A stretch of 64,000 nt of DNA, taken from Helichrysum umbraculigerum. Lineage: Eukaryota; Streptophyta; Magnoliopsida; Asterales; Asteraceae. The stretch lies in the NCBI GenBank assembly GCA_949592205.1, contig CATIUR010000011.1, positions 3,286,001 to 3,350,000 on the forward strand. The letters run 5' to 3'. Positions 10,718 to 21,478 of this stretch are shown here, piece by piece. The notes under the pieces are model-generated. The model saw only the letters and a list, made by a program, of their open reading frames with translations. It was not told where the DNA came from and made no database searches. Position numbers and translations under genes: made by a program. Numbering within the stretch: the stretch's first letter is position 1; each line of letters starts with the position of its first letter.

Positions 10718-11448
10718 ATGGCACGTGCGTTTGATAAAGGTCATAACATACTTGTTGATCAAGATCTTGGTGCACGCGGAGCTCACAAAGTAGCTCAGGT
10801 GCTTACATTTTTGGTACGTTCTCGCATCAGATATGTGATTACAGAGTCTCCACCTATATCTCAGGCTATACTGAACGATTTCTGGACTGATATTCAGTAT
10901 GATCAGACCGTCAACCCACCGGTCATTCGAGCAACGGTTAAACAACAACAGGTTGCCTTTTCTGCTTTTGATCTTCGTCAGATTTTACAGCTGGGTACTG
11001 TAGAGCAGGAAGACGGTGATAATGAGTACCCGATGGATTTTATCGAGGGTGCTTTGGGACGTATAGGATATACGGGAGAGCGAAGAGGACCCCAGTTCCT
11101 TAGGGCTCTAGTTATTGGAGAATGGAGATTCCTGTGGCACGTTATAGTCACAGTTTTTGGACCGAAGAAGGGCGGTTTCGATGAGTTGAGCCCTGCACTT
11201 ATATCGGCGGTACTGTCACTGGTCTATAATAAACCATACAATTTTTGTGATTACATTTTTGGAGAGCTGGTTCGGCAGATATCGGGTTCTGTTTGGTCAC
11301 GCTTTTTGATCTACCCGAGGTTTTGTATGATGGTTATTCGTGATCGTCTTCCGAATCTTGTTATTCCTGAGCCGCACTTACGAGTTGATACTATTGCACT
11401 CCGAGGATACAACGCCATGTTCTTGCAGACCATCCGACGGGAGGAATA
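10718..11448 (+). pseudogene. Outer ORF3, segment 1 (N-terminal domain)
   Basis: Starts at the ATG at 10718 just after the acceptor. It encodes the N-terminal domain of the accessory protein found between pol and the 3' LTR of these copia elements. Shared landmarks with the A and C copies are 'FL.RSRIRYVIT', 'EWRFLWHVI', 'YNKPYNF', 'IYPRFCMM'. From memory, Asteraceae relatives are often auto-annotated as 'synaptobrevin, longin-like', which I regard as unproven. Function is unknown. The frame is cut at 11448 by G1 after the duplicated GAATA (11444-11448) and resumes at 21484 in frame. Confidence 0.8.
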
Positions 11449-13696
11449 TGTAACAACCGCCAAATTAGGGCTAGTATTAGCGCCTAACTCTTTGTTAATA
11501 CATGTAATTAGTTCTGTGTTAGGCTAATTTATGTATCGGATTATATGTTGGTTAATATATACAACTTTGCGATTTGATTAAATCGTACGCAACTTAAATA
11601 GAATGAAATTATATTCGGTTAACACGGACGTTGGTGAACAAATGTTTATAAACTAAAATAACGCAATTATGACCGAAATACTATTTTATAATAGTTTGTA
11701 ACTACCTTGTACTACTCGATAAAAACGTACACGATTTAAAAACAAAAGTAATTAAATTTAAGTAAACTATTAAAGAGTTAAGGAAATAATTTAAATAAAT
11801 TATTTAACAAGAGTTGTGATTTTATAAATATAATTAAACGCGTAAAATAAATATTTAACGCTTAAACGACGGAGAAAACGAACACCGCACGGAGCGCGGC
11901 GCGTGGACTGAAAAGTGGGGGCTTTCATCAAAAACCCCCAACTTTTCTTTTTCTTCTTCTCATTTCCATCCAATCTCTCTCTCTCCTCTCATCTTTTTCT
12001 TTCAACTAACAACCCACATTCATCACAAAAATCATCAAATAACACCATCAAACCTCGCCGAAACACATCGCTCGTTTGGAGAAAAGTGACCACGACAACA
12101 CGATCTACATTCCTATCTTTCCGGATTTTCGATCCGACATTTTGTAAGTTTCCGACAAATCCCGATATCTCTCGTTTTTGATCATTTTTACTAGTTTGCG
12201 GTTTTAATAGGCTTAATATGTTCATATAAGGGTTGGGTAAAAGATTTGGACCCAACGGAAACCGGAAAACTCGTTTTCGACAAAAATTCCGGCCATCAGA
12301 CCGCTACGTCGCATTTGGCCAGGGGCCTCTGCGACGTCGCGGACTACGTCGCATAAAAACCTCAACGTCGCATTAGCGACGCTGCCTCCTACGTCGCATT
12401 GATTTGCGAGGTCGCATCATGCGACGTACATGCCCACGTCGCACCCGACGTCGCACCTGACGTCGCACCTGACGTCGCACCCTACGTCGCATGCCTACGT
12501 CGCATGCTACGTCGCACAAAACAGAACTTTGAAAACTCAGATTTTCACTAAGTGTCGAATTTATACAACTTCAAATACTTATGTCATACGACTTAACAAA
12601 CGTCATAGAACATACTTTCTATCACAATTACACTAAATTGCGTTATAAATGATAAACTTTAATTATAACAAATCACCAACGGGCCGTATACTTTGATACA
12701 AACGAGAACGAACCAACATTACACGCAACGGGTTGTATGAACAACTAGCCTAGATGGTCTTGCGAGACATCTACTTACTTAACCTTACGTGTTTAGGCAC
12801 TAGAAGGTTACGGGTTCGGAGAACCTACTTGCTTTACTACTACTTGCTATTTACCACTGCTCGACTCAGGTGAGTCTTACAGCCCCACTTTTACTGTTTT
12901 ATACTTTGGGGTGAGATACTTAGCAACTGTTTTACGCATGAACACAATGTACTGAACTGAAAACATTACTGATTTCAAACAAACGCATGAGTTACTTTTA
13001 TCCACTGAAAGCCTCCTTATCGTAAGTTGTTAGTTATGGTCTTAAGCGCGAGTACTAGTAAATGGATCCATTTGGGACTGACAATCCCTGTCTGGGGTGG
13101 TAGCGCCACCACGTACTGATTTACACGTAGAAACAGACATATTAGTATTTGTTACATATGAGTGTGCGGATAGCACTCACGGGGGTACGTGATTTATTTC
13201 ACACTACACGGTTAAGCTTCAACTTATGAGCTCATGGCACTGTACTGATTAACTGATTTACTTACTTTGCTTGATAGCAATACGGGTACATACTTGTGGT
13301 TCATAACACCTACTTATTACTAAACCTGTGAGATTCACCAACCTTTTTGGTTGACACTTTTTAGCTTTGTATCTCAGGTACACTTACGAAGTAGGATTAC
13401 TCCAGGATTACTAGCTTGAGTCGCATGATTTACAAACTGCATTTAACGGAGATTCTTTGGCATTATCTTTTGTAACTATGGTGATGTAATAGAATCTCCC
13501 GCTATACGCGTGGGCTCTAGGGAATTACATTTTGTATACGAAAACCTACGGTTTTCAAACGATTATTAATTATGAAATGTAACTAATTTACAAACGTCTC
13601 ATTTAGAGGTCGTTTACTATTAATCTTGTGCTTTGTATATTGATTAGTAACACCCAATGTATGCTTCCGCAACTCGTTAAATTTGGGGGTGTTACA
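11449..13696 (+). repeat. G1 5' LTR (2,248 bp)
   Basis: Begins TGTAACAACCGCC and ends GGTGTTACA, a short inverted terminal repeat. Contains an AT-rich TATA-like stretch near 11825, a CT-rich leader-like segment at about 11940-12000 and a cluster of ACGTCGCA repeats. Open frames inside it occur identically in both LTRs and show no domain, so I do not call them genes. Confidence 0.95.
12300..12515. repeat. ACGTCGCA motif cluster in G1 5' LTR
   Basis: More than ten copies of ACGTCGCA/TGCGACGT, often spaced 10-12 bp, in about 215 bp. Repeated exactly in the 3' LTR at about 20082-20297. The motif holds an ACGT core, the type bound by plant bZIP factors; binding is inference. Confidence 0.85.
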
Positions 13697-13699
13697 GAT

Positions 13700-13712
13700 T
13701 GGTATCAGAGCC
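13700..13712 (+). other. G1 primer binding site
   Basis: TGGTATCAGAGCC, complementary to the 3' end of initiator tRNA-Met, lies 3 bp after the 5' LTR. This is where minus-strand cDNA synthesis would start. Confidence 0.9.
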
Positions 13713-14016
13713 TAAGGTTATAGTGAACTAGGTTGCATTTAGTGGGCCTAGACTATGACCGTTAGGCAGTATTCTCTTATTAGACATGACTAGTTCAGGA
13801 ATTACAGCATACAACTTTAATTTAACATAGCCTGATCAACTATGTATAATTAAGGAAAGATGATGTAAGATCTGAAATAATTATGTTGAACAGGGATACG
13901 ATAGTTGACTCTGACTACGAGAGAACCGGACCATTACTTGATACGTGCTAGACACTAGGCTGGATATGATATATGTATATATATTAGCCTCATCTTACTA
14001 ACGCTTTGTCTCAGAA

Positions 14017-14502
14017 ATGGCAAACATCCCATCCAATTCATCTCGTTCTCAATCCGGGTCGCAGAACCCAAGGGTAGCAAGGAGGAACGCTAGGTTGCCT
14101 CGAGATGGCCCGTACTCCACTCACTCTACCTTGCCGGCCTTAGCCGCTAGGGTGAACCAACACGAGCAACGACTTCGCACCATGGATGTCGGGTTGCAGG
14201 AAACAAACGAAAACTGGAGACTTACAGCACTTGAGCGCATCGAACAAGTCTCTGAGAATCACGAAACCACCGTTACTAATGTGGACATTCTTCTCAACAG
14301 AGTGGTGGAGATAAGCGTGGAAACCACTCTTTTGAAACACAGACTTGAGGAGTGTGAACAACGCTCACGGGAAACGGAAGAATATACCCGTGGATTGGAA
14401 CAACGACTAGCATTAGCTGAAGACAATGCCCGACAAGCCAGCAGGCTTGCAAACGCTGTGGACCGTCTTGTCACGATGATGGAACAAATTAATCTACGTT
14501 AA
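14017..14502 (+). CDS. G1 pre-gag coiled-coil ORF (161 aa)
   Basis: ATG-initiated frame between the primer site and gag, 282 bp upstream of the gag start. The first 40 residues are Ser/Arg/Pro-rich; the remainder is strongly helical with regularly spaced leucines. The last 50 residues closely match the end of the G2 protein: 'EQRSRETEEYTR', 'LALAEDNARQA', 'VDRLVTMMEQINLR'. No catalytic motif, zinc knuckle or membrane segment is seen. Conservation in two diverged elements argues that it is translated. Function unknown; an RNA- or Gag-binding helper is only a guess. Confidence 0.75.
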   Translation: MANIPSNSSRSQSGSQNPRVARRNARLPRDGPYSTHSTLPALAARVNQHEQRLRTMDVGLQETNENWRLTALERIEQVSENHETTVTNVDILLNRVVEISVETTLLKHRLEECEQRSRETEEYTRGLEQRLALAEDNARQASRLANAVDRLVTMMEQINLR

Positions 14503-14784
14503 AACTAGTGTAGTCTTTATCCGTAATCTAGTAACTGTCTAAGCACTACTCTATGTTTCAGTCGGATGTAATAATTCCCGACACCTTTTGTAATACATCC
14601 GTAGGATGTAACCTTTAAACTAGCATCATCTATCAAATATTTCTTGCTGCTTTGACTCATATAAATTGCCATGATCCTTTTTCATATTGATGTTATGTAT
14701 TACCACCTATATACATGTACATCTGAAATACATACAACTTTCTTGCAAAATCTCATGTATCTTCATTTCTTTTATTGAAGAGTC

Positions 14785-17700
14785 ATGCCGCCAAAGTCAA
14801 GACCTTACACCGATGCCCAGATTACCTCCCTTATAACCCAGGCTGTTACTGAAGCCTTAGCTCGGAATACTCCACCAGGTTCCACAAGAAACAGCGATGC
14901 CGCTGAAACCTCTGCTGCTAAACCGTGTTCATACAAGGATTTCCAAAACTGCAAACCCTTGAGCTTCAAGGGGACTGAAGGAGCCATCGGACTTATCAGA
15001 TGGTTCGAAAAGATGGAATCCATTTTCCGCATCAGCAAATGTGCGGAGGACGACAAAGTCAAATTCTCCACCTGCACCCTCGAAGATGGTGCCCTCTCGT
15101 GGTGGAATTCCTATACCCAGTCTGTGGGTATTGATACAGCTTATCTACTCCCTTGGGAGGATCTAAAGAAAATGCTCACTGATGAGTATTGCCCGGCCGA
15201 ACAACTATACAAGCTGGACGAAGAGTTCTGGAACTTGAAAGTGCAAGGAACTGATATCGTTGGATACACCACCAGATTCCAACAACTCACCGTCCTTCGC
15301 CCAACCATGGCGGGTACTGAACCCGAAAAGATCAAGAAGTATATCCGCGGCCTTCCGGAACCCGTTCGGGGAAATGTCGCCTCATCAAAACAAACCACTC
15401 TTCATGGTGCCATTCGGTTGGCCCATGAACTTCTAGCTATGAACGAGGACCCAGAACCACCCACTCCATCCTCCAACAGCAACAAAAGAAAATGGTCCGA
15501 CAACCACAACAACCACCAAAACAAGAAACCTGAAACCATTAAAGCCTACATCTCCAGTTCTGATGACAAGGGGGCGTACAAGGGAACCAAGCCCTATTGC
15601 CCAAAGTGCCAACGACACCACCATGGTTCGTGTCCCTGCAGCAAGTGTAAAAGATTTGGACACTTGGCTAGGGACTGTAGATCAAACACCACTGACATCA
15701 ACACCTCGGCACCAAAGACTTGTTATGGGTGCAACGGTACGGGGCATTTCAAGAAAGACTGCCCGAAGCTGAACAACAACAACAACAGGAACAACAACAA
15801 TGCCCGAGGAAGAGCTTTTGTACTGAAATCTGGGGAAGCCCGTCAAGACCCGAATGTGGTCACGGGTACGTTTCTTCTCAACAACTTGACTGCATCTGTA
15901 TTATTTGATACTGGTGCTGATAAGAGCTTTATTTCCGACGAATTTTACCCACTACTTGACACTACACCTATTGCCTTAGATTCTAAGTACACAATAGAAT
16001 TGGCAAACGGAAAACTTATTGAGGCCGACAGTGTGGTACCTAATTGCACTCTGAACTTAGCTAACGAGCTCTTTTCCATTGACTTGATACCTGTCGAAAT
16101 CGGCAGCTTTGACATCATCGTCGGTATGGATTGGTTGTCCAAGTACCGAGCCGAAATCGTTTGTTTTGAGAAAATCGTACGCATTCCTCTCGTCACCGGT
16201 GGAACTTTGAGCATACAAGGGGAGACCGGTGGGACGAGAATAAACATCATTTCTTGCATGAAAACCCGAAAGTACTTGAGAAAAGGGTACCAGGCAATCC
16301 TCGCGCACGTTATGGAGAAAAAGTCGGTGGAAAAGCGACTTGAGGATGTGCCTATCGTTCGAGACTTCCCAGAAGTCTTTCCTGAAGACTTGCCTGGCCT
16401 TCCGCCACCTAGACAAGTCGAATTTTCTATTGACCTTGTGCCCGGTGCAGCACCCGTGGCACGAGCACCTTACCGATTAGCCCCATCCGAACTTCAGGAG
16501 TTGTCTACTCAGTTACAGGAACTCCTGGACAAGGGATTTATTCGACCAAGTTCCTCACCTTGGGGAGCTCCGGTCCTGTTTGTGAAAAAGAAAGACGGTT
16601 CTTTCCGCATGTGCATCGACTACCGTGAACTCAACAAATTAACTGTCAAGAACCGTTACCCACTTCCTCGCATTGATGACCTGTTTGACCAACTTCAGGG
16701 ATCGAGTTTTTACTCAAAGATCGATCTACGGTCTGGTTACCACCAACTCCGAGTTCGTGATGAAGATATTCCTAAAACCGCTTTCCGAACTCGCTACGGG
16801 CATTATGAATTCCAAGTGATGCCATTCGGCTTAACCAACGCACCGGCTGTATTCATGGACCTTATGAATCGGGTGTGCAAACCTTACCTTGACAAGTTTG
16901 TTATCGTCTTTATCGATGACATCTTGATTTACTCACGCACTGAACAAGGACACGCGCAACACCTGAAGACCATCCTAGGGCTGCTCAAACACGAAGAGTT
17001 ATACGCCAAATTCTCTAAGTGTGAGTTCTGGATGCAAACCGTTCAATTCCTTGGACACGTCATTGACAATCAAGGGATTCATGTCGATCCTTCAAAAATC
17101 GAGGCTATCAAATGTTGGCAAGCACCTACAACCCCGACCGAGGTACGCCAATTCTTAGGACTCGCCGGATACTACAGGCGGTTCATTGAGAATTTTTCGA
17201 AAATAGCCCTACCTCTCACTGCACTGACTCAAAAAGAAAAGAAGTTCGATTGGACTGACAAACAGGAGTCGGCTTTTCAACTACTAAAACAAAAACTCTG
17301 CAGTGCACCTATCTTATCTTTACCCGAAGGCAACGATGACTTCGTGGTATACTGTGATGCTTCACACCAAGGTCTTGGTTGCGTGCTGATGCAACGAGAC
17401 AAGTTCATCGCTTACGCCTCTCGACAACTCAAGGTCCACGAAAAGAATTACACAACTCATGACCTAGAGTTGGGGGCTGTTGTATTCGCTCTAAAAATCT
17501 GGAGACACTACTTATACGGTACCAAATGTACAATCTTTACTGACCATAAAAGTCTCCAACATATCTTCGATCAAAAGGATCTCAACATGAGGCAGCGTCG
17601 ATGGGTCGAGTTGCTCACTGATTACGATTGCGAAATTCGCTATCATCCAGGTAAGGCGAATGTTGTCGCCGATGCCTTAAGCCGAAAGGAACGAGTGAAA

Positions 17701-19197
17701 CCACTTCGAGTTCGAGCTCTTGGTATGACCATTCACAACGACCTCATCAATCAAACTCTCGCCGCTCAGCTCGAAGCACTCAAACCAGAAAACTTGATAA
17801 ACGAAGCCTTGCGGGGCATGGACAAACAATTTGAAACCAAACCTAACGGGGCCAAATACTTCTCAAATCGAATCTGGTTACCAAGTTTTGGGAACCTTCG
17901 AGACTTGGTGATGAATGAAGCTCACAAGTCTAAATACTCTATACACCCCGGTGCCGACAAAATGTATCACGGCATCAAGGAAATGTACTGGTGGCCCAAC
18001 ATGAAAGCTGACATTGCAACCTATGTTGGCAAGTGTCTTACTTGTTCTAAAGTTAAAGCTGAACACCAGAAACCTTCCGGTTTGCTACAACAACCTGAAA
18101 TACCACAATGGAAATGGGAGCAGATCACCATGGATTTCATTACTAAACTCCCAAAAACTTCTAACGGTTGCGATACCATTTGGGTGATCGTTGATCGACT
18201 CACTAAATCTGCTCATTTCCTAGCCATCAAAGAAACTGACAAGATGGAACGTTTGACACGAATCTACCTGAAAGAAATCGTGTCAAGACACGGCGTGCCC
18301 ATCTCAATCATCTCCGACCGGGATGCTCGGTTTACTTCTCGCTTCTGGCAATCACTGCAAAAATCTCTTGGTACTCGTCTGGATATGAGTACGGCTTACC
18401 ATCCTCAAACCGATGGCCAGAGCGAACGAACCATACAAACACTGGAAGACATGCTACGAGCCTGCGTAGTTGACTTCGGTAAAAACTGGGAAAATCACTT
18501 GCCGTTGTGCGAGTTTTCGTACAACAACAGTTATCACACCAGCATAAAGGCTGCACCCTTCGAGGCACTGTACGGTCGTAAGTGCCGATCACCTATCTGT
18601 TGGACTGAGGTGGGGGATACCCAACTCACCGGTCCAGAAATCATACATGAAACAACTGAAAAGATCGTCGGCATACAAAACCGACTAAAAGCCGCGCGTG
18701 ATCGTCAGAAAAGCTATGCTGACGTGAGACGCAAACATCTTGAGCTCCAAGTAGGGGACAAGGTACTTCTCAAAGTGGCACCGTGGAAAGGTGTCATTCG
18801 ATTCGGAAAACGAGGCAAACTAAATCCTAGATACATCGGGCCATTCGAAATCCTTGAAAAGATTGGTCCAGTGGCATACCGCCTGCAACTTCCTGCTGAG
18901 CTTAGCAACGTTCACAACACATTCCACATTTCTAATCTTAAGAAATGTCTGTCTGACGAGACACTGATTATACCGCTCGACGAAATTCAGATCGATGATA
19001 AACTTCATTTTGTCGAGGAACCTATGGAAATAATGGACCGCGAGGTCAAACAACTAAAACAGAGTCGTATTCCCATCGTGAAAGTCAGGTGGAATTCTAG
19101 GCGTGGCCCGGAGTTCACCTGGGAACGGGAAGACCAAATGCGACAGAAATATCCACATCTCTTCCCAGACAACGCACCGACCGTGCAATCAAGCTAA
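14785..19197 (+). CDS. gag-pol: G1 gag-pol polyprotein (1470 aa)
   Basis: One uninterrupted frame from ATG at 14785. A Gag capsid-type region (about residues 50-240) is followed by two CX2CX4HX4C zinc knuckles at roughly 285-325 (CSKCKRFGHLARDC and CYGCNGTGHFKKDC). The aspartic protease has DTGAD near 375. Reverse transcriptase has FIDD near 709. RNase H begins with YCDASHQG near 857. Integrase has an HHCC zinc region before a DDE core: TMDFIT near 1115, SRD/SDRDARF and GQSERTIQ downstream. A chromodomain-like end, 'VKVRWNSRRGPEFTWE', lies near 1430. Family order and length are typical of plant chromoviruses. With no stop or frameshift, it is a candidate autonomous element. Confidence 0.95.
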   Translation: MPPKSRPYTDAQITSLITQAVTEALARNTPPGSTRNSDAAETSAAKPCSYKDFQNCKPLSFKGTEGAIGLIRWFEKMESIFRISKCAEDDKVKFSTCTLEDGALSWWNSYTQSVGIDTAYLLPWEDLKKMLTDEYCPAEQLYKLDEEFWNLKVQGTDIVGYTTRFQQLTVLRPTMAGTEPEKIKKYIRGLPEPVRGNVASSKQTTLHGAIRLAHELLAMNEDPEPPTPSSNSNKRKWSDNHNNHQNKKPETIKAYISSSDDKGAYKGTKPYCPKCQRHHHGSCPCSKCKRFGHLARDCRSNTTDINTSAPKTCYGCNGTGHFKKDCPKLNNNNNRNNNNARGRAFVLKSGEARQDPNVVTGTFLLNNLTASVLFDTGADKSFISDEFYPLLDTTPIALDSKYTIELANGKLIEADSVVPNCTLNLANELFSIDLIPVEIGSFDIIVGMDWLSKYRAEIVCFEKIVRIPLVTGGTLSIQGETGGTRINIISCMKTRKYLRKGYQAILAHVMEKKSVEKRLEDVPIVRDFPEVFPEDLPGLPPPRQVEFSIDLVPGAAPVARAPYRLAPSELQELSTQLQELLDKGFIRPSSSPWGAPVLFVKKKDGSFRMCIDYRELNKLTVKNRYPLPRIDDLFDQLQGSSFYSKIDLRSGYHQLRVRDEDIPKTAFRTRYGHYEFQVMPFGLTNAPAVFMDLMNRVCKPYLDKFVIVFIDDILIYSRTEQGHAQHLKTILGLLKHEELYAKFSKCEFWMQTVQFLGHVIDNQGIHVDPSKIEAIKCWQAPTTPTEVRQFLGLAGYYRRFIENFSKIALPLTALTQKEKKFDWTDKQESAFQLLKQKLCSAPILSLPEGNDDFVVYCDASHQGLGCVLMQRDKFIAYASRQLKVHEKNYTTHDLELGAVVFALKIWRHYLYGTKCTIFTDHKSLQHIFDQKDLNMRQRRWVELLTDYDCEIRYHPGKANVVADALSRKERVKPLRVRALGMTIHNDLINQTLAAQLEALKPENLINEALRGMDKQFETKPNGAKYFSNRIWLPSFGNLRDLVMNEAHKSKYSIHPGADKMYHGIKEMYWWPNMKADIATYVGKCLTCSKVKAEHQKPSGLLQQPEIPQWKWEQITMDFITKLPKTSNGCDTIWVIVDRLTKSAHFLAIKETDKMERLTRIYLKEIVSRHGVPISIISDRDARFTSRFWQSLQKSLGTRLDMSTAYHPQTDGQSERTIQTLEDMLRACVVDFGKNWENHLPLCEFSYNNSYHTSIKAAPFEALYGRKCRSPICWTEVGDTQLTGPEIIHETTEKIVGIQNRLKAARDRQKSYADVRRKHLELQVGDKVLLKVAPWKGVIRFGKRGKLNPRYIGPFEILEKIGPVAYRLQLPAELSNVHNTFHISNLKKCLSDETLIIPLDEIQIDDKLHFVEEPMEIMDREVKQLKQSRIPIVKVRWNSRRGPEFTWEREDQMRQKYPHLFPDNAPTVQSS

Positions 19198-19218
19198 TTT
19201 CGGGACGAAATTCTTTTA

Positions 19219-19230
19219 ACAAGGGGAGAA
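19219..19230 (+). other. G1 polypurine tract
   Basis: AAGGGGAGAA immediately precedes the 3' LTR and follows the gag-pol stop by about 20 bp. It is the expected plus-strand primer site. Confidence 0.85.
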
Positions 19231-21478
19231 TGTAACAACCGCCAAATTAGGGCTAGTATTAGCGCCTAACTCTTTGTTAATACATGTAATTAGTTCTGTG
19301 TTAGGCTAATTTATGTATCGGATTATATGTTGGTTAATATATACAACTTTGCGATTTGATTAAATCGTACGCAACTTAAATAGAATGAAATTCTATTCGG
19401 TTAACACGGACGTTGGTGAACAAATGTTTATAAACTAAAATAACGCAATTATGACCGAAATACTATTTTATAATAGTTTGTAACTACCTTGTACTACTCG
19501 ATAAAAACGTACACGATTTAAAAACAAAAGTAATTAAATTTAAGTAAACTATTAAAGAGTTAAGGAAATAATTTAAATAAATTATTTAACAAGAGTTGTG
19601 ATTTTATAAATATAATTAAACGCGTAAAATAAATATTTAACGCTTAAACGACGGAGAAAACGAACACCGCACGGAGCGCGGCGCGTGGACTGAAAAGTGG
19701 GGGCTTTCATCAAAAACCCCCAACTTTTCTTTTTCTTCTTCTCATTTCCATCCAATCTCTCTCTCTCCTCTCATCTTTTTCTTTCAACTAACAACCCACA
19801 TTCATCACAAAAATCATCAAATAACACCATCAAACCTCGCCGAAACACATCGCTCGTTTGGAGAAAAGTGACCACGACAACACGATCTACATTCCTATCT
19901 TTCCGGATTTTCGATCCGACATTTTGTAAGTTTCCGACAAATCCCGATATCTCTCGTTTTTGATCATTTTTACTAGTTTGCGGTTTTAATAGGCTTAATA
20001 TGTTCATATAAGGGTTGGGTAAAAGATTTGGACCCAACGGAAACCGGAAAACTCGTTTTCGACAAAAATTCCGGCCATCAGACCGCTACGTCGCATTTGG
20101 CCAGGGGCCTCTGCGACGTCGCGGACTACGTCGCATAAAAACCTCAACGTCGCATTAGCGACGCTGCCTCCTACGTCGCATTGATTTGCGAGGTCGCATC
20201 ATGCGACGTACATGCCCACGTCGCACCCGACGTCGCACCTGACGTCGCACCTGACGTCGCACCCTACGTCGCATGCCTACGTCGCATGCTACGTCGCACA
20301 AAACAGAACTTTGAAAACTCAGATTTTCACTAAGTGTCGAATTTATACAACTTCAAATACTTATGTCATACGACTTAACAAACGTCATAGAACATACTTT
20401 CTATCACAATTACACTAAATTGCGTTATAAATGATAAACTTTAATTATAACAAATCACCAACGGGCCGTATACTTTGATACAAACGAGAACGAACCAACA
20501 TTACACGCAACGGGTTGTATGAACAACTAGCCTAGATGGTCTTGCGAGACATCTACTTACTTAACCTTACGTGTTTAGGCACTAGAAGGTTACGGGTTCG
20601 GAGAACCTACTTGCTTTACTACTACTTGCTATTTACCACTGCTCGACTCAGGTGAGTCTTACAGCCCCACTTTTACTGTTTTATACTTTGGGGTGAGATA
20701 CTTAGCAACTGTTTTACGCATGAACACAATGTACTGAACTGAAAACATTACTGATTTCAAACAAACGCATGAGTTACTTTTATCCACTGAAAGCCTCCTT
20801 ATCGTAAGTTGTTAGTTATGGTCTTAAGCGCGAGTACTAGTAAATGGATCCATTTGGGACTGACAATCCCTGTCTGGGGTGGTAGCGCCACCACGTACTG
20901 ATTTACACGTAGAAACAGACATATTAGTATTTGTTACATATGAGTGTGCGGATAGCACTCACGGGGGTACGTGATTTATTTCACACTACACGGTTAAGCT
21001 TCAACTTATGAGCTCATGGCACTGTACTGATTAACTGATTTACTTACTTTGCTTGATAGCAATACGGGTACATACTTGTGGTTCATAACACCTACTTATT
21101 ACTAAACCTGTGAGATTCACCAACCTTTTTGGTTGACACTTTTTAGCTTTGTATCTCAGGTACACTTACGGAGTAGGATTACTCCAGGATTACTAGCTTG
21201 AGTCGCATGATTTACAAACTGCATTTAACGGAGATTCTTTGGCATTATCTTTTGTAACTATGGTGATGTAATAGAATCTCCCGCTATACGCGTGGGCTCT
21301 AGGGAATTACATTTTGTATACGAAAACCTACAGTTTTCAAACGATTATTAATTATGAAATGTAACTAATTTACAAACGTCTCATTTAGAGGTCGTTTACT
21401 ATTAATCTTGTGCTTTGTATATTGATTAGTAACACCCAATGTATGCTTCCGCAACTCGTTAAATTTGGGGGTGTTACA
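19231..21478 (+). repeat. G1 3' LTR (2,248 bp)
   Basis: Same length and ends as the 5' LTR. Differences noticed by eye: one near 19393 (a/c), one near 21171 (a/g) and one near 21332 (g/a). It is followed by the duplicated GAATA. Confidence 0.95.

Larger units (their letters stand above)
11449..21478 (+). mobile_element. G1: complete Ty3/gypsy chromovirus-type element
   Basis: A 10,030-bp element with two 2,248-bp LTRs (TG...CA), a primer site matching tRNA-Met, a polypurine tract, an intact gag-pol frame and an extra ORF before gag. Target duplication GAATA is at 11444-11448 and 21479-21483. By eye I found three differences between the LTRs (about 0.13%), so insertion is recent. The long LTRs and C-terminal chromodomain-like end suggest the Tekay/Del lineage. 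It disrupts outer ORF3 in the sense orientation. Confidence 0.95.

Noticed and set aside
11915..12636. Small open frames of 88 and 68 residues in the G1 LTR
   Set aside because: They recur identically in the other LTR, lie in the leader and the ACGTCGCA array, and show no domain.
13700..13712. Fragment of a tRNA gene
   Set aside because: TGGTATCAGAGCC directly after an LTR is the primer binding site; no cloverleaf surrounds it.
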